This document shows positions 1 to 11,458 of a stretch of 64,000 nucleotides of DNA, in pieces (the first letter of the stretch is position 1; each line of letters opens with the position of its first letter). The notes under the pieces are model-generated. The model was not told the DNA's origin. It ran no database searches and saw only the letters and a program-made list of their open reading frames with translations. The position numbers were made by a program, and so were the translations under genes. This DNA is from Microthyrium microscopicum (taxonomy: Eukaryota > Ascomycota > Dothideomycetes > Microthyriales > Microthyriaceae), in the NCBI GenBank assembly GCA_010405405.1, contig MU004230.1, positions 2,749,744 through 2,813,743 on the forward strand. The letters are read 5' to 3'.

Positions 1-887
1 CTTCGTCTTTTCCTGCTGATAAACGACCGCCAATTCGCCAGTCAGAGCACCGGTTTCTTTGACTTCTGGCTTTGGCCCCTTGGGCGCACTGACAGTTGCT
101 GGCTTGTAGACTGGTCCACCTGGAGCAGTGTACTCATTTGGTCGGTAGAAGATGTTGACTAAGATTCCCTTGTCGTCCCATTTATATAGACCAGGGAGTT
201 TTTGGCCAGCTGGAGTGGCACTTCCGTCTCCTGTGACCTTGACTTTTGCGCATTGAGGATAGAATTGGGCGCCGCTCTGCTTCTTGATATAGTCGTCGTT
301 AAGCGCATTGTGAAGTGAGATGATTTCGTGGCGGACAACGTAAGTGCCGGGCTTGATATCGGAAGGGATGGTGACGGTTTGAGAGTTTTTGTTCTTCATA
401 AGCCAGTCTGTGCCCCAGGAAATGGTCTTGGGGTCGTAGGATTGTTCGTCAATTTTGAAGAAAGCTACATCTTCTACCTTACCGGATTCAGGAAGGAGGC
501 CCATGTACTTGTGAAGTCAGTATGAAGCATTGAGGGGGCGCATAGATCAAAACTTACGGTAAGAACAGGTCCCTTGTGGCTACTAAACCAGTCCAACCAG
601 TTGAAAGTGATGTTAGCACCAGCCCGAGCTACACTTTCAATTCCAGGAGCTTGAAGTGGAGTGAATCGACAAGCGACATCTGGTGAATTGACATTCTCAA
701 CTGGACCAACAGCTCCTTTGGCTTTGGGAAAGCCCCATTCGATACTCTTGATATTGTACTTTGGATCATAATCGCGAGCAGGATCAAAGGCGGGATATGT
801 AGTTCCATCGATAACATAATCGCGTAAATGACCGTGTCCAGCAACTAGGCCCGCCCAGCAGGCCGCCAGAAAAGAATATTGATGCAT
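1..887 (-). CDS. AA9 lytic polysaccharide monooxygenase (former GH61), 3' end outside window
   Basis: Secreted copper enzyme that oxidatively cleaves cellulose or related beta-glucans outside the cell. Exon 1 (887-558) encodes a hydrophobic signal peptide ending near VAG, so the mature chain would start with His (HGHLRDYVIDG), the copper-binding N-terminus of this family. The intron is 557-508 (GTAAGT...CAAG). Exon 2 (507 to the edge) contains RHEIISLH, which supplies the second histidine of the copper brace, and GAQFYPQC with the conserved Gln and axial Tyr. The SPDVAC motif in exon 1 is also AA9-typical. The start is the first ATG before the signal peptide. At least 279 residues are visible, longer than a bare AA9 domain (~230). 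The last visible part is rich in Pro, Lys and Thr, so a linker or C-terminal extension probably follows beyond base 1. Substrate and regioselectivity cannot be read from sequence. Confidence 0.95.
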
Positions 888-1971
888 CTTGAATGTTGCC
901 CAGGTGTGCTAGCGAGCTTTGCTAGAGCCTAGAACTAACGTAAACAACAAAAGATATGTCCAAACCAGTCCAAAAAGCCAAAAGGATAAGAGACCCTAAT
1001 ATGTATATTATGATATCGGTCCTTCTAACCGCCGATGCGCGCGACTTGAGCCAGATCTGTACAGTGAGGGCGAACTAGGTTGAGTTCATTGGTGGTGTTT
1101 GATATTAATTTCCAACTAACCGCGATCACAACTTTTAGATATCGGATATATCATGATTGGTGTTCCCCATATACCATGATTGGCGTTCCCCATATACACT
1201 ATAACAACCGCAACTGCTACCTCTATAGGTCCTCATCGTCATGGGCAATGTATACTCAGCGCATTTTCCATGGAAAATGATGAACGATTCCTCATTATTT
1301 TATATGCTGTTGATTATAGGTTTGTTGATCCGCTTCAAACTCCTCTGTTCAAAATAAAGTTAGCGAATTCAAGAAGAAAAAGAAAGTTGCAGAAAGTTAA
1401 GACACATGAGCGATAACTAAGTCGGTCATCCATATCAATGGAGTTACTTATATCAACAAGGACATATTAGAAAATCCTTGATTGGCTCCCAACTCCTTCT
1501 CTCAAGGAACGGCGATCTAGTTTTCTCGACAAAGAGAAACAAGAAATGATGAGTGGATTGTAGCCTAGCGTATTGAAGTAGTAGAGAGGACTACCCTGAT
1601 ACTTTATGTATTTGGGTATAGTGACTGTAAGAAATACTTATAGATCTCGTTGCTAGGAAATACGGGAGTTGATGTTCAATAGTGAGCGGCTTCTGGATCA
1701 GACAACGATGGAATCGTGAAGACAATGGACGATATGCGAAAGTCTTGCTTGATTCAGTAGAAAAGCTGTTTGGCACTGACAGTATGGCAATTTCTGAAGC
1801 ATAACACGTGGTATGCAAACGAGGCATTGCCTTGTATTTGATCCGCTGTGTAAGTCACATCGTCCAACGGTAAGTGGTGAGAGATCTTGACGGCACAAAA
1901 TATATGTTGGATTGGAATTAATATTACAGTTGGTATGAACACACCAGCTCTCACATAGATATAGAATATGC
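888..1971. other. Intergenic region upstream of the AA9 gene
   Basis: This stretch is 1.08 kb between the AA9 start (minus strand) and the Asterix-like stop (minus strand). It should hold the AA9 promoter and the 3' UTR of the neighbour. I see no convincing gene: open frames around 1591-2120 on the minus strand overlap the exons and 3' side of the Asterix gene and lack recognisable domains. The only structure noted is the short tandem duplication at 1152-1197. Confidence 0.6.
1152..1197. repeat. Two tandem copies of a 23-bp unit
   Basis: Unit 1 is 1152-1174 and unit 2 is 1175-1197. They begin CATGATTGG and end CCCCATATAC, and differ at one base (T versus C, a transition). The repeat lies about 265 bp upstream of the AA9 start codon, so it could be a duplicated regulatory site or a replication slip. 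Function is not inferable. Confidence 0.8.
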
Positions 1972-2690
1972 CTATACAAGTGGCTGAGGAGCGGGAGGCT
2001 CTGTTCCAGAACCCATTCTGTTTGCTGCAGGTGGGAAGAATAGCGGTAGATAAGACTGGACAGGAAGTTAGCTTCATGCCTTCTAGGCAAAATGTATCGT
2101 CTTACCATGCCAAGGGACATTGCTGTTAGAAGTTAGTGTCTGCTTTTATTCATTCCGGAATGACAATGACTTACCTGCCATGACGAACGAGAAGTATGCG
2201 GGAGTTCCAGCTGCTGCCGCTTGAGCGGGCGTCTGAACGAGCCAGCCTTGCAAAGCAAAGAGAACGGCGGTCCTGCATATTCAGTGAGCAACAATCGCTC
2301 CTTCTTCATAGGCGCTCAAACTTACCATCCTAGCATTCTACGGACATCAGGGGTTAGCTGATACGTGGTGACCATTGTAAGTTTTGATTAACGTACTTGT
2401 TTCTGGTGATGATCTGATATCAATTAGACTAGGCGAGCGAATCGATATTGAAAGAACTTACCGCAATCATAGGGAGAGTACTTGATAGGGCGGCTTGGAG
2501 GGGTTAGAAGCGTCAACTGGGTACCATGGACCATAGACGTGACATACAACTCATATCAGGTTCATCCTTTGCCTTGGCCGGCTCTGTATAAGGGATGACT
2601 GCATGGAGTTAGATGGTGCTCATCCGCGCGTGCTTGTTATGAGCTAGGAGACATACTGAGATCATGTCTTTTCATGTCCTTCTTAGACAT
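1972..2690 (-). CDS. Asterix-like small ER membrane protein (WDR83OS/PAT-complex family)
   Basis: Eight small exons, read by frame continuity and GT-AG borders: 2690-2657, 2598-2551, 2493-2462, 2413-2397, 2337-2326, 2272-2175, 2122-2106, 2055-1972. The product is 113 aa, beginning MSKKDMKRHDLIIPY and ending in a Pro-rich tail. It has an acidic/polar N-terminus, then hydrophobic segments around residues 45-60 (MLGWTAVLFALQGWL) and 75-95 (TPAYFSFVMAAMSLGMSYLP). Length, the N-terminal R-x-D-L-x-x-P-Y pattern, and the RN-x-x-x-GW membrane segment match fungal members of the Asterix family. In animals that family forms the PAT complex with CCDC47 and helps multipass proteins fold in the ER. The family assignment is by recognition and moderately sure; the exon structure is strong. 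Seven introns in a 342-nt coding sequence is a high density, including a 12-nt and a 17-nt exon. Confidence 0.78.
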
Positions 2691-4173
2691 GATGATGGCA
2701 AAACAGGAGACGGAGTGACTTTGATGAGATAAAGGCAGAGTTGAAGAAAGTCTTCGGGTTGGTACAGTACTCGATGAATCCAGTCGCGATTGTAGACATC
2801 AAGCTTGGTGCAGATGCGATACTGTCGCTGAAAGAGGCTAGCGTGAATCTGTCATCTCCACGTGAACCGTCATGGATGATGCTTGCTTTGTCTAAAAGTC
2901 CCTCGGACCCTCCCGTCTCATCTTCGAGACGACGGCAAATCCGGCCATAATTATCTTGGGGATATCGCTCTTCCCTGCTCCCTTCTTTGTACATAAGCAA
3001 CTTAGTACAAGAATGCAGTTGACTATCTCATCAAGTCAAGAGGACTTATGGAGTATGCCACAGCAGCACCGTACAACCACCCCCGCCCATGAAATCGGCA
3101 CCAATCCGTATGCCGATACGGATGTGCTCAATACTATGGATCTGTCCTAACAAGATAGTTGCACGAGTATCTGTACAACCATACCTTTAGGGAATAGCAG
3201 AGATATTGTCTGCCCTGACTTGGTACATTCGCCCCTGTCTCGTGCCCTCGTTCAATCTCAACTTCTCTTTGACGTTCGGAAGTCTGGACCGTGGAGAGTT
3301 GACATTATGGAGTCTGGACATGTGTGAACCAACAATCGACATTCAGATAAAACTACGCCTAGGTAGTGCATATCTTGTAGGGTCAATGATTGACCATAAA
3401 TCCTGGGGTTTGAAGCAAGATTGAACCAGAAATACACTTCGAAACATCTGCTCAGAACTACTCCCATGCCATGGACATATGCCACAATCAAGATTGCGAA
3501 TAGCGTAATTGATGACTTTATCACCTGTCTGGCCCTTTGCCACTATCGAATCCCTTCAGCGTTACTGGTGGTGTCGTGCAATCTCGCCATTGGTGCCTCG
3601 AACCGCTCATCTGCACCACTCTGCTGCCATCCTTCAGCTTAGAGCCAGCAGCCACGCGCACTTGGGTGTATTATCCGGATAAAGTAGCAACGAAATAAAC
3701 AGGCGATTTGCTAGTAATAATTCCAAAGAACTGAGAGCATTGAGCAGTTTGGCAGGCGAAACAATGCTTTCCTCACACTGCTAGGACCAGGCACGCAGGT
3801 TGTTGGGTTGAGCTGTGAGCCAGGCCAGCAAATTGGAGAGGACAAGAATGGCAGCATTGTTTCGGCAACTCGTGTCCGTCCAAACCCAGTCAAGCCTCAA
3901 GCACCACCACGCCTCAAGCCTCAACCACCATACAACTACATCTCTCTTTCCATATACTACTATCCAGCGCTATTACTTATTATCCTCAACATATCGCTAC
4001 AATCTAAGCCCGAAATCCGAAGACCATCATATTACATCGCCACCTTGACAACTTTTCCCTACAATTCCGTCTCATACAAATCGGCCCATGCTTCTTCATC
4101 CATTCGCCTCGATACATCCGCCCTTCCGACGTCGTCTCGCTTCACACCCATCATGTATCCCCCGCTTTAGGTG
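2691..4173. promoter_or_regulatory. Divergent intergenic region, Asterix-like (-) / MED12 (+)
   Basis: This 1.48 kb separates two start codons facing away from each other, so it must contain both promoters. The last ~300 bp before MED12 (about 3890-4150) is C/T- and A/C-rich, as fungal 5' leaders often are. A short upstream ATG at 4154 opens a five-codon frame ending in TAG at 4169-4171, just 2 bp before the MED12 ATG, and could act as a minimal upstream ORF. No RNA gene or domain-bearing frame was found. Confidence 0.6.
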
Positions 4174-7100
4174 ATGAGCTCTCGTTTTCCTGTGGGGATT
4201 CAACAGCCCTCCCCACAGCCGTTGGCTGTCCATCATGGCCGTCCAACGCTCTCAACATCCGCTGGAGCCGCTGCCAACAACAGTCGCAACATGAGGCAGG
4301 GGGGAGTCGCAACCTCGAGCGCAATCAGCGGGTTCTCGGACTCCCCTGCCTCTGATTATGTGCCTGTCAATGTCAAATTAGAGACAGACAGCGACATTAC
4401 TGCCTCGCCTGCGCCAGACTTTTATGCCGAGCTGGCTCCTCTTCCTCCTCGGCCGGCCTTCCATACATTAAACCGCAAGCTTCCAACTTCCACTCCACCT
4501 GCTCTTCCGGCTGTCGCAACTGTCAATACTCTTGTCAACGATGTTCGCGCGCAAAATATGGAGATACCACCGGCATCGCGGGTATACCCACAAGGAGGTG
4601 AGTACCGAGAAATTCTTCTTATATCGATCTTTTATTGACTAATATTTCACCAGGAATCGCCGATTTTTCTCCCTGGAAAGGAAAGCATAGCGAAAAACCT
4701 CCCGTCGAAGATATCATGAACGAGCAGAGTATCAAATCTGGCTTCCAAAATAAATCCGCCATCAACAACGAATCAAATACTGCTCGGCCGTCTCTATGGT
4801 CTCACTTAAAGAAACAAGGTGGTCCCCAAAATCTATCGTCCTTATTCGTCAGCTTGTTGGAGAAGCGCCAAGTTGCTGGTCGTGTATCGGGATCGTCAAC
4901 TTTCAAACCTCCGCCGCGGCTTGCTATGAGTAACACCAGGAGAGAAGCTTTTCTCCACGAGCTTGCTGATCCAACTTGGCCGTTGCGCAAACTCAACCGT
5001 TCCGTACCATCTACCATTGTTGGCAGAGTTTTGTTGGATCAATGCCTTAGCAAGAATATTCCAATACCCCGGGCAATATGGCTGGCAAAATGCAACGGCG
5101 CAAATGAGATGCGGGCACTCAAACGAAAATCGACTACTGGAACAACGACCATGGGGAGCGAGACTAGGTGGATCAAAGATTGGACTGTGCAGGTGGAGCA
5201 GTTTCTCCAAAGTGTCATCCACAATGTTGGCGAAGCAGACTGGAAGACTCAAGTCGACTATGCCATTCGCCTATCGTCGCATTTTTTTTCAGAACATCTT
5301 TTGGACAACGAGCACTATCTCGACTGGTTACTCAAGTCGATAGAAACTTGCACCACTCAACATCTTCCGATATGGCTTCTCTTGGTGCAAATTTACTGGC
5401 CTTCTTTGACAGGCTATCGAAGGCGAGGTTGTCGTCTTGCTGAATCCTTTCTGGCTCATCTAGAAAAGATCAAGGCCGACGAATCGGATGATCTACTCGC
5501 ACCTATCATCGATAAATTGGAGGCTCTGATAACGATACTGGCCATTTCTCACCACGGATGCTTGATACTTCCCCGGACTTGGGCAAGATTCAGCGCTTTC
5601 TTCACATCTACAGCGAAAAGATCTACGGATATGAGATTACCGGAGGCTATTTCCAATCTAATATATCGCAATAATAGGCTCACAGATCGCTCTTCCAGTC
5701 GTTCCACAAACATCAACGAAAAAAGCAAGATCATCGAATGTCTAGATCAACAAGCATTGAATTTATCCCCAAAAGAGATTGTATCCAATATTTTAGACAT
5801 CTCGGATAATCTGGACACCATAGTACCTATTCTTCTTCAATGGGCGTCCTCAATCCATCGCAGCGGTAGATATCGTATCTATGCAGTTGTTCGAATTCTA
5901 CGCCGTTTACGGCATCTGGACGACGAATTCGATGAGCTGCTCTGGACGTCTATTCAACAATTACACAACTCTCAAGATCTTGTACATCAGAGGCTCTTCC
6001 AGATCGTGGTTGAATTAGTCAGAGCAAGTCAATTCTCGGTCGGGCGATTCGTTCAGCACTTGATTGCAATTGGAGCATCAAGCGGAAAAGATCCGAGGAA
6101 TGACTGTCTCCTACAGTTGCTCAAGCACATTCCGGACGTCAACTTGCCCGAAGGGGTATCAAACATGCGGCTCAGCATATTAAAGACTACCGGGCTGGTT
6201 TCGCTTACAGGAGAAGAGTTATTTACGAAACAGAAAGCGGCTATACTTGTCGAGTTGGCAGGGTCGAACGCATCATATGCTTGTCCTGCTGTTAGTAGGT
6301 CATTTGGTGACCTCTCCCTCTGCCAAAAGTTCGAACTCGGCCATGCGATTCGAAACGAGATGCTTTCCATCTTAGATGATATCATTTCTTCAAGAGATAG
6401 GCACCTAACCCAACCTGAAGCTGCCAGAACTTTTGAGAGCCAATTCTTCTATGCGAGGGCTATCATGGAAGAGATATCGGAGTATCCATGTCTCGCTGAT
6501 ATCCTTGGAAATATGCTGGACCTCGAAAACCAAACAATCTTGACGTTTGTCATGGAGACACTCCACTTTGGCCATCGCAATTTCATCAGCATTGGTGCTA
6601 TGCATCCTCTCTTTGACAAGCTAGTAACAACATACGAAACGATCAGGGCCCGTCAACCTTTGATGAGACCATTTTGTTCCGAGATGCTGGACTTATCATC
6701 AACGCTCGACACGAATCAAGTCTTGGTCGCCCAAGTCACGAATGATCTTCTTCGATCGGATCATATTCAAGCTGCTACAATTTGCTCTCCTGCCTCTGAC
6801 AATGCTGGGGACTTCATGCAATTGAATACAGCGGAAACTGATGATGAGATTGAACGCATCTTGTCAAGTGGAACCACCATGGATGATCAAGCAATGGGTC
6901 GTGTTTTCAAGAGAATTTTTGCGAGACTTGAAGTTGCCTACAAGACAAAAGCCACCGACCAACTGCAGTTTGGAAATTGGTTTACTCGATTGAGAAGTTT
7001 TGATCCGACTTCTTTCGACACCTTGTTGCGTCAACATCTTAGTGAGCTATTGATGACTTCCCAAGGACTGGAGATGACGTTTAACTTCCTGTTACAAGTC

Positions 7101-8731
7101 ATAATTGGCAGCTCGTGCATGACGCTTGCAGAATTCTCTTCATTCTCGCAAAATGCAGCAAATGTACAAAATCAAAGCGATGCTCTCCAATTTCAAGGAA
7201 AACTCGCGCTGCTTATGGCATGCATTCCAGAATCCACTAAGAGACCCAATGTATGCATACAAGACATGTACCGATTTAGGCTTTGCCAGAAGGTCTACGC
7301 GTCAGCATATCCAAGCGCGATGTTCACTCTGCTTGGAGATATCTTCACATTCGCTGATAATATCTCTATTGATGATGCTGATGAGGCTATACAGCGTCTC
7401 CTCTCCAGCTCTGGACTGACCCAGACTCTGATTGATACCCTGGCGACGTCACAGGAGCAAAGACTCGAGTTTATCAATCTCCTGCGATCTTTGAGTGCGA
7501 CAACGATCCAGTATGGCCAAACCCTAACGGGACTACTGGTCAATCCCAACCAATCCGTGGCTATGAAAACATCTCTGGATGAGCAAGTACTGCGAGTTTT
7601 GCGATCTATGGACGAGCTATCCGTTTCGTTCGGGTCCTTGAATCTTGATGCAATGCAGTGTGAGAGCTCTTTGGCGCAGAACATGTCATCAGGCAGCCTT
7701 GCGACATCTCTCATGCGGGCAATGTTTACTGTTGTGAATGATTCCAATAGCATCTGCTTTGAAATACTTTCGTATCTCGGGCACAACGTCAAAGAAGAAA
7801 TATTTCAGCTTGCAGAAGATCATATCTTGGGTTTGAATATAGCGACAACTAGCTTGTCTCAGACAGCGGAAGGCAACTCTTCCGAGCTGCAGAATTACCT
7901 TCGTGTCATCCAACAAGTTGCTGGCAGTGCCACTACGGATAATGACGCTTCATCAATATCTGGAATTATGGAGAAACTCAAAAGTATCATCAGCATATTC
8001 AATGCGGATCTAGAGGATGGTACAATCGGATCCGATTGCAAGCCATCCATTTCAGTGCTTGAAGACTGGTAAGCATACATATCCTCAAAGACTTCACCGA
8101 AAAGCTAATCTTCAATAGGATCCGCGCTCTGTTGCAACTCATCATAATCCAACGTCAGACCTCGTCAACTCAAAAACTAGCTCCTCACGACAGCCTTACC
8201 TTTTATTCGCTCCTCTCTACTCTGCTCGTATATCCCCAACTACAAACATCAATCGATCTTCTCGATTTTATGTTTGACGTAGCCGCCATGTTTTCCGACG
8301 ATCTAACCGACGAACAACGCACATTCATGTCCAAGTCAGACTTCTGGCGCGCCTCCGACCCACGCCTCTCCTTCCTCCAAGGTCCATCAGCCTGCCCAGC
8401 AGACGCTTGGCTGGGTCTAGTCCTCGCACAACCAGCTTCTACTGGCAGCGTCAGCGCACCCTCCTCCCAAACTCCTGCCCCACGAACGCCTATCACCAAA
8501 CAACAGTCCTCACAACAAAGTCGTCCTGGCTCTCAACAACGCGGTAGCTCTCAAACCCAAACCGCTCAACTACCCGGCCAACTACGCAGCAATCAAGCGC
8601 CGCCAAAGACGTTCGCGCCACCAGTGCAGTTCCCGCTCAAGTATTGGGAATTGCTGCCAGACCAAGGAGCTGCTGGCGCAGCGAACGATACTGCTATCAG
8701 CTTGAGCTTATTTGGCACGAGGAAGGCATAG
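4174..8731 (+). CDS. MED12: Mediator complex subunit 12 (kinase module)
   Basis: Large subunit of the CDK8 kinase module of Mediator (yeast Srb8), which bridges transcription factors and RNA polymerase II in the nucleus. Exons: 4174-4597, 4654-8068, 8119-8731, with introns GTGAGT...CAG and GTAAGC...TAG. The product is 1483 aa. The first ~140 residues are a low-complexity Ser/Pro/Ala region. The family block follows the first intron: a DFSPWKGKH segment, then near residues 230-310 the diagnostic stretch including LADPTWPLRKLNRSVP, LLDQCLSKNIPIPRAIWLAK and CNGANEMRALKRK. The rest is helical. The C-terminus is Gln/Ser/Pro-rich (QQSSQQSRPGSQQRGSSQTQ), typical for fungal MED12. The start is the ATG at 4174, just after the short upstream frame. 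Length agrees with fungal orthologues. Confidence 0.95.
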
Positions 8732-10108
8732 AACATGTCCTTTTTGGCCATTGATGTCAAAACCGCCTCCTCATAATACTCCATCCGACCTCCACCACCA
8801 CGATCTCTGCAAGTCCGTGTCACTTTTGCATATACACATCTTCCAACTTGTGGCTAAACACTGCCCGTTTCCATGTTTGTCTTTAGTCATAGAGCGTTTT
8901 ATTTGCATCATTTTTTCTGTCTCATTATGTTTTCATATCATTGTACTTGCTTGCGCTGCGTTGTGTTTCCGTGCTGGTTTGGCGGTTGGTGCATTTGTTA
9001 ACGAACTGTACTGAATGATACGATGATACCTCTGTTTGCCTTGCTTTTAGCATATTTTTTGGTTTTTAGGTTGGATGATAGCGATGCTTGGATGCTAGTA
9101 CTAGTCAGTATTGATTGGTATAGGGGTATATCTTATCTTGCTGAATATATATACTCTTTGACGTCCTTGAATTTGTTTACTTGAGCCATGTGTACATTCG
9201 AACTAGAATGCTGGTTCAGAACAGGCTGATGAGTAAGGAATGTGCTCCAAGTACTGAAAAGGGGGAAGCGATCACGCTTGACATCCATATGAGATGCGCC
9301 TGTAGGCTGTCGCGATGACAGTCAGAATACAAGCACATGAAAGCCCATGGAAAGTTAGAATAGCACAAACGGAGATCCATCGGGCATAATTGACTTTGAG
9401 AACTAGATAGCTTGAAGTATAATTTCATACCTATCCACCACCAGCTCCTGTTACCACCAGTATACCCCTACCAGCAACAAAATATCCTGTCTTGCCTGTC
9501 CTGGTACCAACAGATGATCGTCAAAACCTACACACCAGATCCCAGCCAACAATCATGATAATCCGATCTGTCCAAGGAGCCGAGTTTATCACAAGGGCAA
9601 TGGACAAATTTGACAATTCCCATCACGACATACAGACAGACAAACGACGAATTTGTAGTTCACTAGATGATACAATTTCAACTTGCTATAATATAGCTAA
9701 CTAACAAGGGGGGCGTTCAGATGCAATTCCTCGCTTGCTCGCTCTCAAGATTAAGGCACCCCAATGCACCCATTCCCGCCCGCGCGAGGGCCCGTAACAG
9801 ATCATGTGGCGGAGAAGTGTGTCTTTTAGAAAAACAAGAATCGTAAATATCGTAGTAGTTGTGGCATGTAGACAATAAGTTGTGTGTGTTGTGTGACTGA
9901 AGCAAAGGGTATCAAAATCTGCAATGTGCCTAGCAACCTCCCAAAACCGCTTCCTGGCAAGGTCGTGATGAGTGTATCAATGAATTCGTCCAAGCGATAT
10001 ACATGGAGAAGGATGTTTGGTGGTATGTGTGTTTTCGTAAGAGTCGTAGATGATTTGATGGGAGGGGGCAAATAATCGGATGTAGATTGAATAAGTGGTA
10101 AATTACGG
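8732..10108. other. Convergent intergenic region, MED12 (+) / RING gene (-)
   Basis: 1.38 kb between two stop codons that face each other. It is T-rich after MED12 (8860-9180), consistent with a 3' UTR and polyadenylation region. Several short open frames on both strands have no recognisable domain, no plausible splice partners and no agreement between strands. Nothing else seen. Confidence 0.6.
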
Positions 10109-11458
10109 TTACCGAACGCCTGCTTCTAGTTGGCTAGGTGTTGGCTGTGTTGTGCTTGTTCCGGTGGTCGCTGCTGGGGTATTCTGTTGATTCCTGCGGA
10201 ACGGCCACCGCACGTTGGAGAATCGACTGGGTGGCGTTTGATCTTGTGTGGGGTCTTGATTTTGAGTTGCTCCTCTTCTTGATGCACTGTCTCGGTTGAC
10301 ACCGAGTAGTAGTAATCTAGAACGACCGCCTAGCCACGTAGATTGTGGAGGCTGTGGCATTCTGAGAGCGTCATTAGCTCCACGAGATCGTCTGCTACCA
10401 CTTGTAGCAGCACCGCTTTCTCCCTCGGGACGAGGTTTTGGAGTATAGTAGTCGGCTTTGCACAATGGACAGCAAGCACGGCGACCGGTGAGCCATGGGT
10501 CCACGCATGCAGCATGGAAGGCATGTCCACAAGTCAATCCTCGTACATCGTCATCATCCTCCAAGACATCAAGGCATATAGCACAAGTATCACCTGGCTG
10601 ACTAAGAAGATCTGGGTCATGAGAAATGGCATTCTCAATGGCATCATTTTCATCCTCCGAATCATCCGTGACATCCGGAGAGGCTTCTGAATGCACTGTT
10701 GCCACCGCTGGGGCAGTAGGAGCAACATGTTCCGTTTTTTCTATTGCAACTTTCTCAGAAACCACCTCTTCCTTGATCGGAGGTACAGTAGCGGCTGGAG
10801 TGGCAGATTCGGTATTCTCGCTGCGAGTGGCAGGTGTAGAGTCTGAGATCTTGACGTCCTTAATATCCACCTTGCTTCCAGTAGATATAGGTCGATGCAT
10901 GTTGGATAATGATGATCCGGGTCTATTCGATTCTTGAGATTTCCTGATTATACCATCGACATTCTTGAGACTGGCGGCACGACTTGGTGGCACAGAAATG
11001 CCACCCGCACTCGATAAGCCTTCGTGCTCCCGAGAAGCACGCCATGCCTTGTATTTCGTAAGAGGGAATTTGTTGTTCACCTCGTCCATAGTCATCAACT
11101 TCTTTTCTCTCCTCCGGCGATGAGGACGGGGCATCGTAGATAGATCGATTGGGTCGCCATCGGCATGTGCACGGAGGGCGCGATTTCTTTGATTATATCG
11201 GAAGCAGTATTTGACGCCAACAATAATCCTAATGGACCGTTAGAAATATTCGACAACACCTGAGCGCGTGCATAAAGCTTACCAGAGGTTTGTAAACACA
11301 ACACCGAAGCCAAGAGCGACGAAGAACAGCAGCGGCGAGCTGCTGCTATTCTGACTATTGCCATTACCGGTCGGCATTGAGTTGGATGCTGAAGAAGTAG
11401 CAGACGCACTGCTCGACGACACCGGCGATGCCGTTGTCGATACGGCTGATGTACTCAT
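10109..11458 (-). CDS. Membrane-anchored RING-H2 finger protein, probable E3 ubiquitin ligase
   Basis: Two exons, 11458-11283 and 11228-10109 (intron GTAAGC...TAG), encode 431 aa. Residues 1-40 are Ser/Thr/Ala-rich. A single transmembrane segment follows (SPLLFFVALGFGVVFTNLW then IIVGV, about residues 40-63), with a basic stretch HRRRREKK after it. This gives a type III-like topology with the long C-terminal part in the cytosol. The RING lies near residues 280-325: CAIC, then CGHAFHAACVDPWL, then CPLC, i.e. C3H2C3 spacing with the Pro-Trp typical of E2-binding RING-H2 domains. The C-terminus is Gln/Thr/Pro-rich. This layout resembles membrane RING-H2 ligases of the RNF13/ATL/Tul1 type, but no family-specific lumenal domain is present, so substrate and organelle are unknown. 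Confidence 0.9.

Noticed and set aside
2683-3000. 105-codon minus-strand frame upstream of the Asterix-like gene
   Set aside because: It overlaps the real first exon in another frame, has no domain and no matching splice sites.
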